From NCBI GenBank assembly GCA_020633125.1, contig JACKEH010000072.1:1-19720 (forward strand): a DNA stretch of 19,720 bases, written 5' to 3'. Below are positions 1-7,679 of the stretch, piece by piece. The stretch is from Sandaracinus sp. GTDB taxonomy: Bacteria; Myxococcota_A; Polyangia; Polyangiales; Houyiibacteriaceae. Each line of letters opens with the position of its first letter. Position 1 is the first letter of the stretch. The translations under genes were made by a program, and so were the position numbers. The notes beneath the pieces are model-generated. The model ran no database searches, was not told where the DNA came from, and saw only the letters and a list, made by a program, of their open reading frames with translations.

Positions 1-168
1 TTCGACAACAAGACGAGCCTCGGTCTCGTGCGCCTGCGCGTGAAGAAGGCGAGCGAGGAGCTGAACCACATCTTCGAGGCCCTTCTCACGAAGGTCTCGG
101 ATCCGAACCGGGAAGCTCCGTTTGCGGAGATTACCGACGACGACATCGACAACCTGTTCAACGACTGA
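1..168 (+). CDS. mglB: MglB C-terminal end (Roadblock/LC7 GAP of MglA), 5'-truncated by window edge
   Basis: The reading frame is open from base 1 and stops with TGA at 166-168, giving the last 55 residues of a protein that starts outside the window. The tail (FDNKTSLGLVRLRVKKASEE, then an acidic end DDDIDNLFND) resembles the C-terminal helix region of Myxococcus MglB. MglB is a Roadblock/LC7-domain protein that acts as GTPase-activating protein for MglA and marks the lagging cell pole. The direct neighbour 20 bases downstream is mglA on the same strand, which is the order of the mglBA operon in myxobacteria. The identification rests on this neighbour plus the tail sequence; the Roadblock core itself is not visible here. 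Confidence 0.88.
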   Translation, partial: FDNKTSLGLVRLRVKKASEELNHIFEALLTKVSDPNREAPFAEITDDDIDNLFND

Positions 169-188
169 AGAGGAGACCGAGGCCGCCG

Positions 189-803
189 ATGTCGTTCATC
201 AACTACCTGTCGCGCGAGATCAACTGCAAGATCGTCTACTACGGACCCGGTCTCTGCGGGAAAACGACGAATCTTCAGTACATCTACAACAAGACGAATC
301 CCGAGGCGAAGGGCAAGATGATCTCGCTCGCCACGGAGACCGAGCGCACTCTCTTCTTCGATTTCCTCCCGCTCGCGCTCGGTGAGATTCGCGGTTTCAA
401 GACGCGTTTCCACCTCTACACGGTCCCCGGCCAGGTGTTCTACGACGCGAGTCGTAAGCTCATCCTCAAGGGCGTGGACGGTGTGGTCTTCGTCGCCGAC
501 TCACAGATCGCTCGTATGGAAGCGAACCTCGAGTCGATGGAGAACCTCCGCACGAACCTCGCGGAGCAGGGGTACAGCTTGGACAAGCTCCCCTACGTCG
601 TGCAGTACAACAAGCGCGACATGCCGAGCGTGGCACCGGTCGAAGAGCTGCGTGCGTTGCTCAACCCGACCAGCGTGCCGGACTACGAAGCCATCGCGAC
701 CTCGGGTGACGGGGTCTTCGAGACCCTGAAGGCCATCGCGAAGCTCGTGCTCACCGAGCTCAAGCGTGGTGGCGCTGGCGCAGGGCCTGGCCCCGGTCGG
801 TGA
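189..803 (+). CDS. mglA: MglA, Ras-like small GTPase of polarity and gliding motility
   Basis: This 204-residue protein is a cytoplasmic small GTPase that sets front-rear polarity and activates type IV pili and gliding machinery at the leading pole in myxobacteria. The P-loop is GPGLCGKTT (residues 19-27), R53-T54 sits in switch I, the TVPGQ motif carries Q82 in switch II, and the guanine-specificity motif is NKRD (141-144). These match Myxococcus MglA residue for residue in numbering. The usual protein is about 195 residues; here a short Gly/Ala/Pro-rich tail (last nine residues) extends past the family's normal end. The ATG at 189 follows a GAGG at 179-182 with 6-base spacing. It lies 20 bases after mglB, so the two are almost certainly cotranscribed, and a strong hairpin follows. 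Confidence 0.97.
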   Translation: MSFINYLSREINCKIVYYGPGLCGKTTNLQYIYNKTNPEAKGKMISLATETERTLFFDFLPLALGEIRGFKTRFHLYTVPGQVFYDASRKLILKGVDGVVFVADSQIARMEANLESMENLRTNLAEQGYSLDKLPYVVQYNKRDMPSVAPVEELRALLNPTSVPDYEAIATSGDGVFETLKAIAKLVLTELKRGGAGAGPGPGR

Positions 804-824
804 AGAGACTCCAAAGGGGTCGAA

Positions 825-858
825 AGAAGAGCGCATGCCCCTGGGCGTGCGCTCTTCT
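825..858 (+). terminator. Hairpin terminator after mglBA
   Basis: The arms at 825-840 and 843-858 are complementary over 16 positions with a single T-G wobble; the practical loop is CCTG. The following bases are pyrimidine-rich but lack a true T run, so it is either an intrinsic terminator of the weak-U type common in GC-rich genomes or an mRNA 3' stabiliser. It lies 22 bases after the mglA stop. Confidence 0.75.
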
Positions 859-936
859 CGTTCTGGCGCATCGCTTCCCGGCCCGATCCCAAGAGGCCGT
901 TGCTTCCAACCGCTTGGCTCGGATAGCGTGAGCGAG

Positions 937-1290
937 ATGGGATCGCGGCGTTCACCCTTCCGTCCCGGCCTCGGGATCGTGCTGCTCGCGCTGGTGTCCT
1001 GCGCCGACGAGAGCCCGACCTCGACCTTCGAGCTCGCGGGGTATGTGCGGGAAGTCGGGGACGGCCCCGGGGTTCGTAACGCCACCGTGACCTTCACGTC
1101 GGACACGCGGTACACGACGAGCACTCGGACGAACAGCGACGGGTACTACGAGATGGCGGTGGAAACCGACGGCGAGTTCGGTCAGGTGCGCGCCGAGCAC
1201 GAGGGCTACCAGCCCGCCGAAGAGACCGTGTTCTTCGACACGCGACAGCGGCGTGTCGATCTCGTGGTGGTTCCGCTCTCCGGCGAGTGA
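937..1290 (+). CDS. Small lipoprotein with carboxypeptidase-regulatory-like beta-sandwich domain
   Basis: A 117-residue exported protein. The N-terminus is basic (MGSRRSPFR) followed by a hydrophobic stretch ending in the lipobox ALVSC, with the lipidated cysteine at residue 22. Residues about 32-113 contain AGYVRE...GVRNATVTF...TNSDGYYEM, the pattern of carboxypeptidase-regulatory-like (CarboxypepD_reg, Ig-like) domains, where 'xDGxY' marks the beta-sandwich. Such domains act as structural or sugar/protein-binding modules in surface proteins; the specific role is unknown. ATG 937 is chosen because it leaves a well-formed signal peptide; an in-frame GTG at 928 is possible, and the frame is open further upstream but runs through the mglA terminator. 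It converges on the glutaredoxin gene 29 bases downstream. Confidence 0.75.
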   Translation: MGSRRSPFRPGLGIVLLALVSCADESPTSTFELAGYVREVGDGPGVRNATVTFTSDTRYTTSTRTNSDGYYEMAVETDGEFGQVRAEHEGYQPAEETVFFDTRQRRVDLVVVPLSGE

Positions 1291-1319
1291 GTCCGTCGCA
1301 CTCCTCGGGAACGTCGAGC

Positions 1320-1583
1320 TCAGGCCGGTTCGCCCGCGAGGAGCGGGTCGAGCTCGCCGCGCCGGTCCATCCCGGCGACGTCGGTGTACCCGCCGAGCGA
1401 ACGACCGCCGACGAAGATCTGAGGCACGGTCGATTGGCCGGTGACCTCGCGAAGCCACGCCCGCTTCTCTCGGTTCCCGTCGACGTCGATCTGCTCGAAG
1501 GGAACGCCCTTGTCCCGGAGGAGCTGGACGGCCATTCGGCAATACGGGCACCACGCCACGGTGTAAACGACGACCTCGGGCAC
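1320..1583 (-). CDS. Glutaredoxin (Grx3/GrxC-like)
   Basis: An 87-residue single-domain glutaredoxin, which reduces disulfides or glutathione mixed disulfides in the cytoplasm. The dithiol active site WCPYC has its cysteines at residues 12 and 15; the cis-proline motif STVPQIF and the glutathione-binding GG (VGGRSLGG) follow in the expected order. Length fits class I glutaredoxins of about 85 residues. The start codon is GTG at 1583, preceded on the minus strand by a GAGGAGG ribosome-binding site with 5-base spacing, which decides the start. It is transcribed divergently from the glycosidase gene and convergently with the upstream lipoprotein. The 16-bp palindrome at 1595-1610 lies just upstream of its ribosome-binding site. 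Confidence 0.93.
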   Translation of the reverse strand: MPEVVVYTVAWCPYCRMAVQLLRDKGVPFEQIDVDGNREKRAWLREVTGQSTVPQIFVGGRSLGGYTDVAGMDRRGELDPLLAGEPA

Positions 1584-1594
1584 CGGAACCTCCT

Positions 1595-1628
1595 CGCCCG
1601 CATGCGGGCGTCACCAAGATCTGACGCC
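1595..1628. promoter_or_regulatory. Nested palindromes in grx/glycosidase divergent region
   Basis: CGCCCGCATGCGGGCG at 1595-1610 is a perfect 16-bp palindrome. A second inverted repeat, GGCGTCA (1607-1613) and TGACGCC (1622-1628), overlaps it with an 8-base spacer. GCGTCACC from this second element recurs at 1662-1669, next to the glycosidase start. The position between two divergent genes makes an operator plausible, but the palindrome could equally form an mRNA hairpin in the grx leader. No regulator is identified. Confidence 0.5.
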
Positions 1629-1684
1629 GAAGGGGCTCGGGCGCTACGTCCTCGCGCCGCAGCGTCACCGTGGTAGGACCGAGG

Positions 1685-2881
1685 GTGCTTCGGACGGCCC
1701 TCCTGTTCTGCCTGATGCTGCCCACCACGGCGTACGCCCTGCCTCCCGGTGCGGACGCTTGGACCGCGATGGAGCTCGGCGGAATCCGAGGGATCACCGT
1801 GGGTCCGATCGAGTCGAGTCAGCAGCGTGGCCCGAACGGCGAGCCGCTCGGCTACGGCAGCGAGGCCTCGGAGGAGCTGCTCGACCACCTCGTGGCCATG
1901 GGCGCGAACTGGATCTCGATCACGCCCTTCGGGCGCATCTGGGCGCTCGACACCCCGGAGATCGAGATGGACTTCGAGGCGCCCTACGAGGTCAACCGGC
2001 AGGACGTGAAGCGCATGATTCGCGCGGCGCGGGCCCGTGGGCTTCGTGTGTTGCTCATCCCGCATCTCTGGGTGGAGACCACGGGTTGGCGCGGCGAGAT
2101 CGACTTCGAGACCCCGGCGCAGTGGGCGCGCTACCAAGAGAGCTACCGGCGTTTCGTGCTCGCGTGGGCGCGTGACGCCGCCGAAGCCGGCGCCGACGCG
2201 CTCAGCATCGGGGTCGAGTGCAAGAGCTGGTCAGGTCGCTTCGGCGGCTATTGGACCCGGCTGATCGGCGAGATTCGCGCGGTGTTTCCGGGTTGGCTGA
2301 CCTACAGCGCGAACTGGGACGAAGCCGAGAACGTGCTCTTCTGGGACCAGCTCGACTTCGTCGGCATCAACGCCTTCTACCCGCTGGCCTCCGAAGACGA
2401 CGCGACGGATGCGACGTACGCCGAACGCGCCGCGGCGTTGGTGCCGAGCCTGCGCGAGCTGGCGGAGGTGCTGCAGATGCCGATCCTCTTCGTCGAGGTC
2501 GGCTACACGACCCGGGCGAACGCGGCCGTGCAGCCTTGGCTCTGGCCGGACGGCATGGAAGGCGTGGTGATCGACGAGCGGGAGCAGGCCCGGGCGTTGG
2601 CCGCGAGTTTCGACGCGTTCTTGCCGGAGGACTTCTTCGCGGGCTTCTTCGTCTGGCGGTACTACGCACGGCTCGACGACGTGTCCCAGGAAGCCTTCTG
2701 GGGGTTCTCGACGCACGCGAAGATGGCGGAGCCGATGCTCGTGAACGTCTTCGAGGACCGTTGGGGCAGCGATCCAGCCCCCTGGCCATGGGAGCCCTCC
2801 GTATCGCCGCGCCTGCCGGTCTGGCACCCGAAGAGCTGGATGTCCCCGACCCCGCCTTTGGGCGCGTTCGCCGGTCGCTGA
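1685..2881 (+). CDS. Secreted TIM-barrel glycosidase, GH113-like (GTA clan)
   Basis: A 398-residue exported (beta/alpha)8 protein resembling glycoside hydrolase family 113, whose characterised members are endo-beta-1,4-mannanases. The signal peptide (LRTALLFCLMLPTTAYA) ends near residue 18. Family-like landmarks are RGITVG at the first strand, GANWISITPFG, the SIGVE motif with E178 as likely acid/base, YSANWDEAENV...FWDQLDFVGINAFYPL, and ILFVEVGY with E271 as likely nucleophile. The Trp/Pro-rich C-terminus extends past the barrel. I prefer the GTG at 1685 because AGGA lies 6 bases upstream and it gives a clean signal peptide; an in-frame GTG at 1670 has no ribosome-binding site. The substrate is not determined by the sequence. 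It is followed 63 bases later by a lipoprotein gene on the same strand. Confidence 0.75.
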   Translation: MLRTALLFCLMLPTTAYALPPGADAWTAMELGGIRGITVGPIESSQQRGPNGEPLGYGSEASEELLDHLVAMGANWISITPFGRIWALDTPEIEMDFEAPYEVNRQDVKRMIRAARARGLRVLLIPHLWVETTGWRGEIDFETPAQWARYQESYRRFVLAWARDAAEAGADALSIGVECKSWSGRFGGYWTRLIGEIRAVFPGWLTYSANWDEAENVLFWDQLDFVGINAFYPLASEDDATDATYAERAAALVPSLRELAEVLQMPILFVEVGYTTRANAAVQPWLWPDGMEGVVIDEREQARALAASFDAFLPEDFFAGFFVWRYYARLDDVSQEAFWGFSTHAKMAEPMLVNVFEDRWGSDPAPWPWEPSVSPRLPVWHPKSWMSPTPPLGAFAGR

Positions 2882-2944
2882 GACCGTCGCGGGGCACGAT
2901 CTGGCGCACTCTCGGCTGGCACGTGCCTTGAAGAGCGTCGGCGC

Positions 2945-3520
2945 ATGCGTCCCCAGCTACTGGCCCTGCCCTTCGCCCTCTCGGTCGCCTGCACCGCGAG
3001 CCACTCTGGAACCTCGAGCCTCGACGTGGAGGCGTCGATCGCTTCCGTGACCCTCGGGGAAGCCTGCGGCGACACCGCGCTCATCGGGGAGGCCCCCTCG
3101 GCCGATGGCGACCGCTTCGCGGGCGATTGTGCCGAGGGCCACGCGTGTGGTGGCTGCCAACAGACCGCGATTCAGATCGCGCTTCGAGCGAGCGCGGGCG
3201 ACATGGAGGTGCCCTTCGAGGTGCTCTCGGTTCGCCTGCTGGACATGGACGGTCGCGAGGTCGACGTCCTCGACGCTCGGAGCCCGCAGGTCTACGACGA
3301 GAGCGAAGGCTACGTGGGTTGGGACGCGATGATCGCCCCGAACGAGAGCCTCTCCGTGCGCTACCCGACCACGACGCCGGATTGGCAGGACATCGGCGAC
3401 GGCGACGAATGGTCGACGTACGGCATGCGTTTCCGGGTACGCGTCCGGGTCCGCATCGACGGCGAAGAGCGCACGCTCGACTTCTCGCCCGCGATGCGTG
3501 AAGCGCTGATCGTCACCTGA
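2945..3520 (+). CDS. Predicted lipoprotein of unknown function, Cys-containing
   Basis: A 191-residue protein that I do not recognise. MRPQLLALPFALSVAC is a short lipoprotein signal with lipidated C16. After a Ser/Thr-rich linker come four cysteines, C41, C62, C68 and C71, the last two in CGGC; they could pair in two disulfides in the periplasm. The remainder (about 75-190) is rich in alternating hydrophobic residues and looks all-beta, with a run of alternating Arg/Val (RFRVRVRVRI). It sits between the glycosidase (63 bases upstream) and the cytochrome (32 bases downstream) on the same strand, so an operon is plausible. The ribosome-binding site is weak. No catalytic motif is seen. Confidence 0.7.
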   Translation: MRPQLLALPFALSVACTASHSGTSSLDVEASIASVTLGEACGDTALIGEAPSADGDRFAGDCAEGHACGGCQQTAIQIALRASAGDMEVPFEVLSVRLLDMDGREVDVLDARSPQVYDESEGYVGWDAMIAPNESLSVRYPTTTPDWQDIGDGDEWSTYGMRFRVRVRVRIDGEERTLDFSPAMREALIVT

Positions 3521-3552
3521 GCGCTGGCGGTCCTCGGCCCTCGACGGCGAGG

Positions 3553-4842
3553 ATGCGAACGATGCCTCGATACGTCGCGCTCGTGCTCTTGGCGGCGTGC
3601 TCCACCCACGAGCCGCCACCGTGGGAAGCGTACGAGCCCTGGAGCGACGCTTGGGTGCTCGCCCACGCCGAGACCTACGTCGGCGACCGCGAGGCGCGCC
3701 GGGACGCGATGGAGGCGTCGCTGACCAACCCCGAGAACCTCTACGGTCAGGCGCGGCTCGGGGCGTACGGGCTTCGCGAAGGGGGCTGGGACGCGTTGCC
3801 CGAGTGGCAACCCCGCGTGGAGCCACTGACCGACGCGCACGTCGACGCGTTGGTGGCGGGAGAACGACCGGCGCGACCAACGACGCCCTTCTGGAACGAA
3901 GAGACACCGACGACGTGGGACGAATGGTCCGCGCTCGGCGAGCGTGTCTTCTTCGAGCTGCCGCTGCGCGACGAAGCGTTGTGGGAGCCGGTGGTCCGGG
4001 ATGCGGCGCTCGCGGCACGCGTCGGACTCGTCAAGGACGGCGACTCGTGGCCCGGGCTCGTGTGGGTCGCGAGCGTCGACGGCGGGGCGACGGTCGGCAT
4101 CACCTGCGCGCTCTGCCACGTCGGGGTGCGGGAAGGAGCGCTGGAGGTCGGCCGGGCGCGTCGCGAGCTCGACTACGGCGTCGCCCAGATCGAATCCGCG
4201 GAGCGCCGTGGCGTCACGCTGGACCCGGTGACTCGAGGTCGCTTCGAGAGCTGGGGTCCGGGCCGCGCGGACGTGATCGAAGACGTGGCCGACACGCCGA
4301 TCGCGATCCCGGATCTCTGGGGCCTTCGCGAGCAGCGTCTGCTCACCCAGGCCGGAACGCTCACGCACGGCGACCCGATGGCGCTCGCGATTCGGCAAGA
4401 GACGCAGTACGTGCAGGCCAACCGCGGACGCACGCGACCGCCGCGCGTGTTGATGTTCGCGCTCGCGGTGTTTCTCTACGACCTTCGCACGCCGCCCGCG
4501 CGTGAGGTGAGCGACGCCGCCGCCGCGGCTCGGGGCGAGGCGACGTTTCGACGCGAGTGTGTGCGTTGCCATGCGCTCTCGAACGGCGCGGGCGGCTTGG
4601 TCTCGACGGCGGAGGTCGGCACGAATCCGGAGCTCGGCGACGGCTCCGCGCGAGGCACGGGAGGGTACCGCCCTTCCCCGCTGCTCCGAGTCGTCGACGC
4701 CGCGCCGTACCTGCACCACGGCGCGGTGGAGTCGCTCTCGAGCTTGCTCTCGGCGACGCGTGACGAGCCCGGCCACGACTACGGCGTCGGGCTCGCGGAA
4801 GACGAGAAGGCGGATCTGCTCGTGTACCTCGGCGGGCTCTGA
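3553..4842 (+). CDS. Di-haem c-type cytochrome lipoprotein, MauG/cytochrome c peroxidase-like
   Basis: A 429-residue exported protein with two CxxCH haem c sites, CALCH (185-189) and CVRCH (336-340). The lipobox is LLAAC with C16, so it is probably membrane-anchored in the periplasm. The section 'DTPIAIPDLWGL' and the C-terminal 'SPLLRVVDAAPYLHHGAVESLSSLL' are the kind of segments seen in bacterial di-haem peroxidases and related oxidases, where the second follows the second haem and supplies structure near its distal side. The first 170 residues show no recognisable domain. The protein is longer than classic CcpA (about 330 residues). ATG 3562 is an alternative start, with GAGG 9 bases upstream, and would shorten the signal peptide to MPRYVALVLLAAC. 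Electron donor and substrate are unknown. Confidence 0.82.
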   Translation: MRTMPRYVALVLLAACSTHEPPPWEAYEPWSDAWVLAHAETYVGDREARRDAMEASLTNPENLYGQARLGAYGLREGGWDALPEWQPRVEPLTDAHVDALVAGERPARPTTPFWNEETPTTWDEWSALGERVFFELPLRDEALWEPVVRDAALAARVGLVKDGDSWPGLVWVASVDGGATVGITCALCHVGVREGALEVGRARRELDYGVAQIESAERRGVTLDPVTRGRFESWGPGRADVIEDVADTPIAIPDLWGLREQRLLTQAGTLTHGDPMALAIRQETQYVQANRGRTRPPRVLMFALAVFLYDLRTPPAREVSDAAAAARGEATFRRECVRCHALSNGAGGLVSTAEVGTNPELGDGSARGTGGYRPSPLLRVVDAAPYLHHGAVESLSSLLSATRDEPGHDYGVGLAEDEKADLLVYLGGL

Positions 4843-4930
4843 CGTTCGCACGAGCGAGCGCGGAGCTCACGTGGCGCCGACGTCGTCCCGTGTCGGAGTC
4901 GAGTCGAAGTCGGTCGGTTCGGTGCCCGTG

Positions 4931-5001
4931 GCGCGGTGCTGGCGTGAGGCCGCGAAGCGTCGGAGGCGCGAAGCGCGGTTCGGGTGCCCGGTCTCGCGTC
5001 A
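4931..5001 (-). repeat. Intergenic palindromic repeat, copy A
   Basis: Read on the minus strand, this stretch shares two perfect 17-base blocks, in the same order, with the plus strand at 13783-13891: GAACCGCGCTTCGCGCC (here 4965-4981) and CGCTTCGCGGCCTCACG (here 4943-4959). TGACGCGAG at the outer end and CACCGCG at the inner end are also shared. Each block contains a short hairpin with a 3-base loop (for example GCGC-GAA-GCGC at 4966-4976 on the plus strand). It lies between the convergent cytochrome and leuS genes. Copy B carries about 36 extra bases between the blocks. Confidence 0.75.
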
Positions 5002-5050
5002 GACGGGAGCTACCGTCCGCGTCGCTCAAGTTCGCACGCAGCACCAACGC

Positions 5051-5078
5051 CGAAGGGCCCGCCGGAGCGGACCCTTCG
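5051..5078 (-). terminator. Hairpin terminator downstream of leuS
   Basis: Arms at 5051-5062 and 5067-5078 pair over 12 positions with one C-A mismatch and a CGGA loop. It starts 19 bases beyond the leuS stop, on the side where leuS transcription ends. No T run follows on either strand, so it may work in both directions for the convergent cytochrome and leuS genes or act with Rho. Confidence 0.6.
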
Positions 5079-5096
5079 CGCGAGGTTCGGCGACGT

Positions 5097-7679
5097 TCAG
5101 CCGACGATGAAGTTCAGGATCTTGCCCGGAACCCACACCGTCTTGCGAAGCGTGCCCGCGGCGAGCAGCTCGGCGAGGCGCTCGTCGGCCTTCGCGGCCG
5201 CGACCGCGGTGTCCTGGTCGGCGTCCTTCGAGAGCACGAGCACGCCGCGCTTCTTGCCGTTGATCTGCACCGGAACCTCGACCTCGTCGTCGACGAGGAG
5301 CTTCGGGTCCGCGACCGGCCACTCGACCTTCTGAATCGAAGCTTCGCGGCCGAGGAGCGACCACATCTCTTCGCCGAGGTGCGGTGCGAAGGGATGAAGG
5401 AGCTGCGCGAGGACCTCGACGCCGGCCTTCGGCGCGCCGGCCTTCTGCAGGTCGTTCGAGAGCACCATCATCGCGCTGATCGCGGTGTTGAAGCGCAGAC
5501 CGTCGATGTCGGCGGTGACCTTCGCGATGGTCTTGTGCATCGTGCGAAGGGTCGCGTCGTCGGGCGCGGTGTCCTTGGCGTCCTTCGCCAGACGCCAGCA
5601 GCGGTCGAGGAAACGCTTCACGCCGTGAATCGAGTCCGTGCTCCACGGCTTGCTGGCCTCGAGCGGGCCCATGAACATCTCGTAGCAACGCAGGGCGTCG
5701 GCGCCGAAGTCGCGGACGATGTCGTCGGGGTTGACGACGTTGCCGCGCGCCTTGCTCATCTTGTGGGCCTTGGCCTCGATCACGACCGAGGGGTCGGCCT
5801 CGAGCACCATCTTGCCGTCCTTCGTCTTCGTCACGGCGCTCGCCGGGTGGCGATTGCCCTCCGGGTCCGTGTATTCGACGTCGCCGAGGATGATCCCCTG
5901 GTGCACGAGCTTCGTGAAGGGCTCGGGAACGGGGAGCAGGCCCTGGTCGTAGAGGACCATGTGCCAGAAGCGCGCGTAGAGCAGGTGAAGCACCGCGTGC
6001 TCGGCGCCGCCCATGTAGAGGTCGACCGGCAGCCACGCCTTCGCGGCTTCGGGCGACCACGCGAGCTCGCCGTTGTGCGGATCGCAGAAGCGCAGGTAGT
6101 ACCAACACGAGCCCGCCCACTGCGGCATCGTGTTGGTCTCGCGCGCGAACCACTTCCCGTCCTTCTGGAAGAAGCGCCAATCCGCGAGGCGCGCGAGCAC
6201 GCCGGCCGGGTCGTCGCCGGGCTGGAAGTCGTCGGTCTCCGGAAGGCGCACCGGCAGCTCGCTCACCTCGACCGCGATGGGCTGATCGAAGCGGATCACG
6301 TGGGCGTCGCCCTTGCGCGGATCGCTCGTCGCCGGATCGCCCTCGGTCTCGACCGGGAAGTAGATCGGGAAGGGCTCGCCCCAATAGCGCTGACGCGAGA
6401 AGACCCAGTCGCGCAGCTTGTACTCGACGCGCTTCTTGCCCTTGCCCTCGGCCTCGAGGTCGGCGGTGATCGCGGCCTTCATGTCCGCGGTCTTCATGCC
6501 GTCGTACTTGCCGGAGCTCACCGCGACGCCGTACTCGGTCATCGCCTCGTCGAGCGTGCTCGACGCGCCGTCCGTGCTGACGACCTGCACGATCGGAATG
6601 TCGAAGGCCTTGGCGAACTCGAAGTCGCGCGTGTCGTGCGCGGGCACCGCCATGATGGCGCCGGTGCCGTAGCCCATGAGCACGTAGTCCGCGATCCAGA
6701 TGGGGACCTCGGCGCCGTTCACCGGGTTGATCGCGAAGCCGCCGGTGAAGACACCGGTCTTCTCCTTGCTCGACTGACGGTCGAGGTCGCTCTTGTTCTT
6801 CGAAGCCGCGACGTAGCGGTCGATTTCCGCGCGCTGCGTGTCCGTGGTGATGGCGGCGACCAGCGGATGCTCGGGCGCGAGGACCATGAAGGTCGCGCCG
6901 AAGAGCGTGTCGGGACGCGTGGTGAAGACCTCGATCGTCGCGTCCTGCCCCTTCACGCCGAAGACGACCTCGGCGCCTTCGCTGCGCCCGATCCACTCGC
7001 GCTGCATCGTGCGCGTCGAGCTCGGCCACTCGACGTGGTCGAGGCCCTCGAGCAGACGGTCCGCGTACTTCGTGATCGCGAGCACCCACTGGCGCAGCGG
7101 CACGCGAACGACCGGGTGGTTGCCACGCTCGCTCTTGCCGTCGATGACCTCTTCGTTGGCGAGCACCGTGCCCAGCGCGGCGCACCAGTTGACCTTGATC
7201 TCGTCTTGGTAGGCGAGGCCCTTGTCGAAGAGCTGCAGGAAGATCCACTGCGTCCAGCGGACGTACTCGGGATCCGTGGTGTCGACCTCGCGGCTCCAGT
7301 CGTAGCTGAAGCCGAGCATCTTCAGCTGGCGACGGAAGTTGTCGATGTTCTTCTGGGTCGTCGTCGCTGGGTGCGTGCCGGTCGCGATCGCGTGTTGCTC
7401 CGCCGGCAGACCGAAGGCGTCCCACCCCATCGGGTGAAGCACGTCGAAGCCCTGCGCGCGCTTGGCGCGGCAGAGGATGTCCGTCGCCGTGTAGCCCTCC
7501 GGGTGGCCGACGTGGAGGCCGGCGCCCGAGGGGTACGGGAACATGTCGAGGACGTAGAGCTTCTTGCCCTCGCGCGGCATCGGCGGGGTGCGGAAGGTGT
7601 CGTCCTTCTCCCAGAAGGCCTGCCAGCGCGGTTCGATCGTGGCGGGTTCGTAGCGCTCTTCGGTGCGGCTCTCGTCCAT
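5097..7679 (-). CDS. leuS: Leucyl-tRNA synthetase
   Basis: An 860-residue class I aminoacyl-tRNA synthetase that charges tRNA-Leu; the length equals the usual bacterial enzyme. The HIGH signature is HVGH (56-59) after MFPYPSGAGL, and the KMSKS signature is KMSKA (640-643). The CP1 editing domain shows TTRPDTLFGATF and GTGAIMAVPAHDTRDFEFA, the motifs for hydrolysing mischarged tRNA. VNWCAALGTVLANEEV and WAGSCWYYLRFCDP are further family landmarks. The C-terminal anticodon-binding region and the short tail ending KILNFIVG are intact. I place the start at ATG 7679 (MDESRTEERYEP), where homology begins, although the frame stays open for another 490 bases upstream. It is divergent from the RCC1 lipoprotein. 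Confidence 0.97.
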   Translation of the reverse strand: MDESRTEERYEPATIEPRWQAFWEKDDTFRTPPMPREGKKLYVLDMFPYPSGAGLHVGHPEGYTATDILCRAKRAQGFDVLHPMGWDAFGLPAEQHAIATGTHPATTTQKNIDNFRRQLKMLGFSYDWSREVDTTDPEYVRWTQWIFLQLFDKGLAYQDEIKVNWCAALGTVLANEEVIDGKSERGNHPVVRVPLRQWVLAITKYADRLLEGLDHVEWPSSTRTMQREWIGRSEGAEVVFGVKGQDATIEVFTTRPDTLFGATFMVLAPEHPLVAAITTDTQRAEIDRYVAASKNKSDLDRQSSKEKTGVFTGGFAINPVNGAEVPIWIADYVLMGYGTGAIMAVPAHDTRDFEFAKAFDIPIVQVVSTDGASSTLDEAMTEYGVAVSSGKYDGMKTADMKAAITADLEAEGKGKKRVEYKLRDWVFSRQRYWGEPFPIYFPVETEGDPATSDPRKGDAHVIRFDQPIAVEVSELPVRLPETDDFQPGDDPAGVLARLADWRFFQKDGKWFARETNTMPQWAGSCWYYLRFCDPHNGELAWSPEAAKAWLPVDLYMGGAEHAVLHLLYARFWHMVLYDQGLLPVPEPFTKLVHQGIILGDVEYTDPEGNRHPASAVTKTKDGKMVLEADPSVVIEAKAHKMSKARGNVVNPDDIVRDFGADALRCYEMFMGPLEASKPWSTDSIHGVKRFLDRCWRLAKDAKDTAPDDATLRTMHKTIAKVTADIDGLRFNTAISAMMVLSNDLQKAGAPKAGVEVLAQLLHPFAPHLGEEMWSLLGREASIQKVEWPVADPKLLVDDEVEVPVQINGKKRGVLVLSKDADQDTAVAAAKADERLAELLAAGTLRKTVWVPGKILNFIVG

